Assembly (NCBI GenBank): GCA_949317995.1
Contig: OX439044.1
Coordinates: 19,368,641-19,432,640, forward strand
Direction: 5' to 3'
Source: Acholoe squamosa
Taxonomy: Eukaryota; Annelida; Polychaeta; Phyllodocida; Polynoidae
Length of the DNA stretch: 64,000 bases
In this document: positions 60,508-64,000 of the stretch, piece after piece
Position numbering within the stretch: the first letter of the stretch is position 1
How the letters are laid out: each line of letters opens with the position of its first letter
The notes under the pieces: model-generated
Told to the model about the DNA's origin: nothing
Databases searched by the model: none
Seen by the model: the letters and a program-made list of their open reading frames with translations, nothing else
Translations under genes and position numbers: made by a program

Positions 60508-60750
60508 CCGTAATCTCCCGCGTATAAGGCGCAGCTCGCGTATAAGGCGCACCCACAACTCAGAGAATGCAAGTCCACGTATAAGGCGCACCTCTAAGGG
60601 CAGATTTTTGCTAATTTAGTACTGTTCTATAGTAAAAATACCCCCCCCATAAGGCGCACCCCAAACTCAAGGCAATGTCCCTCCCACGTATAAGACTCAG
60701 CAGCATTTTGTTTGGCGTATAAGACGCGCCTTATACGCGGGAGATTACGG
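60508..60750. mobile_element. TA-target MITE, copy 2 (GCGTATAAGGCGC family)
   Basis: Perfect inverted ends starting CCGTAATCTCCCGCGTATAA, flanked by TA at 60506-60507 and 60751-60752, so the Tc1/mariner-group target is clear. CGTATAAGGCGCA-type motifs recur about five times inside, perhaps transposase binding sites (inference). 243 bp, no coding frame. Confidence 0.85.
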
Positions 60751-62346
60751 TATGTTGCTTGCATGACGCTTAATGTATATAGCCACTTTAAGTCTAAGGA
60801 TCATAGTTTACTCGGGTACTATTTTGTACTTCCCAAAGGATAGATATTTGTTATACACCTGTGTTATATTTGTCCAAAGTTTCATAATATTGTATATGAC
60901 CGTACACCACATAACCCTCCATGAATGGTTTGATGAGATGTTAGTGTTTTGATACACATTGTATATGTTTGAACGTGTGAAAGTGTTTTATATGCTACAT
61001 TGCCATTTTAAGGAATATATATTTTCTAGGGAATAGAAATGGTGCGTGGAATGGCAGGATTTGATGTTTCATGATGATGTGGAGCCAATGCATTGTGGAT
61101 CTCTTCATTGCATTATATTATATGTGCATACCAGTAAGATCAACATCTTTTTATAAGCTTAAGTGCAATGAATAGGACTACCGCTAGTATAGTTTAGCCA
61201 AATGAGATCATGGCCGAGTGTAGTGGGAATTGCTTGTTCTTACAGACAGCTTGCATACTTTGATTTGAGACAGAACAATGGTATATTATTTTATTCAGAA
61301 GTGATTTATTCGATCTGAATTCCGCAAAGCAAGTGTTTTAGTCGATTGATCAGAATGAAGAGTTTAATTTCTTTGCTGGCTATACCTGAGAAAGAATCAA
61401 TGTGTGTTGGGAATGGAAGTGTAGGCCTGCATTGAACCTGTTATTCAGTCACATTAATACACTGTTACATTTATACAAGTATCCTTGTGACGTTAAACCA
61501 GGCGTTGCAATTCATTTGATAAAGAACTGCCACTTTACTGTAGATACACAGACATTAGAATCAGCCATACCAAGTGCTGTACATTTGTCCACATCATATA
61601 CTCCGATAATAGTCACCAAAAATACAAATTGGGCCCTGCTCAATACCATATTGGTCGATCAGGTGAAGCTTTCTTCAAGCTAAGCTAGTATTTTACATGT
61701 ATTTATGTTCAAGTTTCTGTTGCATGATTTTAGTGTGTTCGTGATGGTCGTGAGAGTTGGGCAGGACCCAGTCTCAGTTGTATATACTGTGCCAACAAGA
61801 CACCCAAGTAGCCCAGGTTTAGGATAGGCAAGAAGTGTGAAGTGTATAAGTGGAATAAACTTGTGTAGGAATGGTGTATATATATGAGATCATGACTATT
61901 TCCTATGTCCATAGTATCATGGTGAATACAATTGATAAGAGTATTCTAATCAATATTATCTGGCGCTAAAGTTACCTTATAAAAAGCCTCAAACATGTAG
62001 TGTGATATGAACTGTCTTCAATCTATATAACCTTATAGCTTTTGGAGAATATGTATGAAAGAAACCTACACTTTATTCTGTAAAATACAAGCAAAGAATA
62101 CGTCAGTATATTCACATTGGTTCCATCGTAGTATCAATAGAGATACTACTCTATTCTTGTTATCCAAAATAGCATTACTTTTGGAGATTTTACACTGGAC
62201 ATTTTTCACTATTTTCTTTGGATAGTTACTCTTCTTTTTCTAGATGCATGTCCTAAATTTTAGATAACTCAAGAGTAGACTCTGAAGAACAGAAAGAAGT
62301 GCAGCCCAAGTTATACAAACACATACGTCTCTAAAATGTTACTGTA

Positions 62347-62785
62347 TGTTACACCGGTCTTCACAGAAGTGTAGGGGTATGGTATTTTACACTTTAACGT
62401 TCATGCACCCGTGAGACTCAGACCTAGGTCCTTCGGGTGTGGTGGGGGAATCCGGATGGCAGGTGGCAGCACCTGCCTCTGGGTTCGTATCCACTACACC
62501 AGGGGGCCTACCACTCGTCCGCCACACGTCACGTGGCCGGTCTGAGTTTCGCGGGCTTTTCCCCTATATAAGGCTGGTCCTAGCCCTAGGTTCCTCAGTA
62601 GTGGTTTACCCACTGCTCAACCAGGTTGTTACCCGAAAGGGTAACCGAATGCACTAGCAGCATGTAGTCCTCTGAGGCTGTGATCGTATGTAACGCAAGC
62701 TCTGAAATAAAAGCTCGGTTGCCTACCCGGAAACTTTTCTCTCTTCGTTATGATTTAATCTAACTTAACGAGACGAACCACTACA
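62347..62785 (+). repeat. 5' LTR of right-edge LTR retrotransposon
   Basis: About 439 bp from TGTTACACCGG to ACCACTACA, TG..CA bounded. It has the expected order: a TATATAAGG promoter box at 62575-62583 and an AATAAA at 62706-62711, with a primer-binding site directly after. The left edge is chosen from the TG and the layout, since the other LTR is outside the window. Confidence 0.75.
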
Positions 62786-62786
62786 C

Positions 62787-62804
62787 TGGTGCCATGACCA
62801 GTTG
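62787..62804 (+). promoter_or_regulatory. primer-binding site of right-edge retrotransposon
   Basis: TGGTGCCATGACC, one base after the LTR. It resembles, with mismatches, the complement of the animal tRNA-His 3' end (TGGTGCCGTGACT), so tRNA-His priming is possible. Confidence 0.5.
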
Positions 62805-62828
62805 GTCTTCGGGTAAGCGCAGTCAGAA

Positions 62829-64000
62829 ATGACTGAGCTGAGCCCAGTTAGGGGAAATGGCTCAAATCGTGAGCTAGACTCCCCGATGGAGGATGGTGAA
62901 ATCAAGTCACCACCCCAAGGTACGGAGTGGAGGGATCCACTAGAACACTACCCTGATGGGTTAGAAGATGTAAGAAGAAACTTACATCATGAACTGGATG
63001 AATTTGGAGACTCCTTATTCATGCCAGGAGGTACTTCGAAACCTGCACCAATGCATAAAAGTACTGCTCAATTTGGTAAATTACCATTTGAGGTACCAAA
63101 GCCTAGTGCAGGTATGTTTGAAACTCCATACAGTTCTCGAATTAAACACCAAAAATGTGGATTCGAAAAGAACAAAATGGACGAGCTTGAAGACATGAGA
63201 GCTGAATACGAGAAGATCCAGAAGGATCTTATTACACTGACCGGAACCCGAGACAAGATTCTGACTGAAAACAAACAGTTGATATCGGAACGTCTCGATT
63301 ACGATCAGAGTTGTAGACGCCAACAACAATTGTTGTTGGATCAGATGGAGAAAGAAAAGCAAGATTTTCAACTCCAGCACGAACAGTATCGTGATGCACT
63401 ATATACGGCGGATCTGGAATACAGAGCCTCGTATGATGAGTTGAATAGAACTAAACAAGAGTTAAATTCAACTCAATCGGCCTACGGCAAGTATCAAGAA
63501 GAGCTGAAGAAAATAGAATCAGCCTTCAAAGATGCTCGGGAAACGTACCAAAAACAGACCGATGAGCATGAAAAACTCAAAGATCAATTGATACGCGAAT
63601 CCACAGATTTGGCTGTTAAACAGACTAAAATGATGGATGATTATTCCGAACTGGAGGCTAAAGCTATCCAGATGTCAAAGTATCTAGAAGATACTGGTCG
63701 TGCAGTAGGCACTCTTGAATCAGACTTCACTGTTTCAGGAATTGCCCTAAACACGACAAGTAACCAGATGTTCTCTTTGAGGGGCAATGACGGGGTAACA
63801 GAGACAACTGTACCTCGTTATGAAGGAGTAAAGAGTCATCAGGTTAGATTTACAGATAATACCTCTATACCTCTTGGTCTAGGTACGGGAAATAAAGGGG
63901 ATAATTCTGCGAGTGGAGCTAAACAAAGCCGCTCGGCAGGAAGCTCCACCTTTGACGGCGGATGGCCACAACAGTCACCTTTAGGGGGACCAAATGGCCC
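62829..64000 (+). CDS. gag: coiled-coil gag-like protein of LTR retrotransposon, open at window end
   Basis: From the first ATG after the primer-binding site (62829-62831) the frame stays open for all 390 codons to the window edge; no stop is seen. The first 100 residues are polar with several Pro. About 110-300 is a long heptad-like helical stretch rich in Glu, Lys, Gln, Asp and Leu (for example DELEDMRAEYEKIQKDL and YDELNRTKQELNS), a probable coiled coil. After about 320 the sequence becomes Ser/Gly/Asn-rich. No CCHC finger has appeared yet. The place after LTR and primer-binding site says gag; the sequence itself is not recognised as a standard Gag fold. It is unrelated in wording to the intronic element's gag. 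No disabling change is visible. Confidence 0.8.
   Translation, partial: MTELSPVRGNGSNRELDSPMEDGEIKSPPQGTEWRDPLEHYPDGLEDVRRNLHHELDEFGDSLFMPGGTSKPAPMHKSTAQFGKLPFEVPKPSAGMFETPYSSRIKHQKCGFEKNKMDELEDMRAEYEKIQKDLITLTGTRDKILTENKQLISERLDYDQSCRRQQQLLLDQMEKEKQDFQLQHEQYRDALYTADLEYRASYDELNRTKQELNSTQSAYGKYQEELKKIESAFKDARETYQKQTDEHEKLKDQLIRESTDLAVKQTKMMDDYSELEAKAIQMSKYLEDTGRAVGTLESDFTVSGIALNTTSNQMFSLRGNDGVTETTVPRYEGVKSHQVRFTDNTSIPLGLGTGNKGDNSASGAKQSRSAGSSTFDGGWPQQSPLGGPNG

Larger units (their letters stand above)
58373..62346 (+). other. 3' UTR and downstream intergenic region
   Basis: The 3' UTR starts at 58373. An AATAAA at 59174-59179, in a stretch followed by a T run, is the nearest good polyadenylation signal; another is at 61854-61859. 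The region holds the MITE at 60508-60750 and short frames without family resemblance. No other gene is recognised. Confidence 0.5.

Overview
The window is eukaryotic and looks like genomic DNA from a marine invertebrate animal. Genes are split by GT-AG introns, there are Ty3/Gypsy LTR elements, many short inverted-repeat elements (MITEs) and long (TA)n runs, and no operon-like packing. The host gene is a C-type-lectin receptor. The sequence alone does not settle the phylum. | The main content is one host gene on the + strand, running from an ATG at 6674 to a stop at 58372. I assembled it by eye from eight exons: 6674-6764, 42315-42581, 43018-43143, 45240-45434, 47271-47405, 48385-48618, 51384-51468 and 57718-58372. 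All junctions are GT-AG and keep the frame, giving 1788 coding bases and 595 residues. The product reads as a type I membrane receptor: signal peptide, two C-type-lectin-like domains (CTLDs), a Pro/Thr-rich stalk, one transmembrane helix, and a cytoplasmic tail of about 218 residues rich in proline with six tyrosines. Each CTLD is encoded by two exons cut at the same structural point, which suggests an old exon-pair duplication. | Intron 1 is about 35.5 kb. It carries, in antisense orientation, a nearly complete Ty3/Gypsy retrotransposon of about 10.1 kb (29743-39868). This has near-identical LTRs, an open gag, an open pol with all expected catalytic residues, and a GGGAAAC slippery heptamer directly before the gag stop that fits -1 frameshifting into pol. 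The same intron holds two long foldback elements, a pogo/Tigger-like element with another element nested inside it, small MITEs and microsatellites. | Two further retrotransposons are cut by the window edges, both on the + strand. The 3' end of a Gypsy pol (integrase) lies at 2-745, followed by a polypurine tract and LTR. At the far end an LTR (62347-62785), a primer-binding site and a long coiled-coil gag-like frame (62829 onward) remain open at base 64000. The intergenic flanks (about 1.6-6.6 kb and 58.4-62.3 kb) hold repeats and no gene I can recognise.
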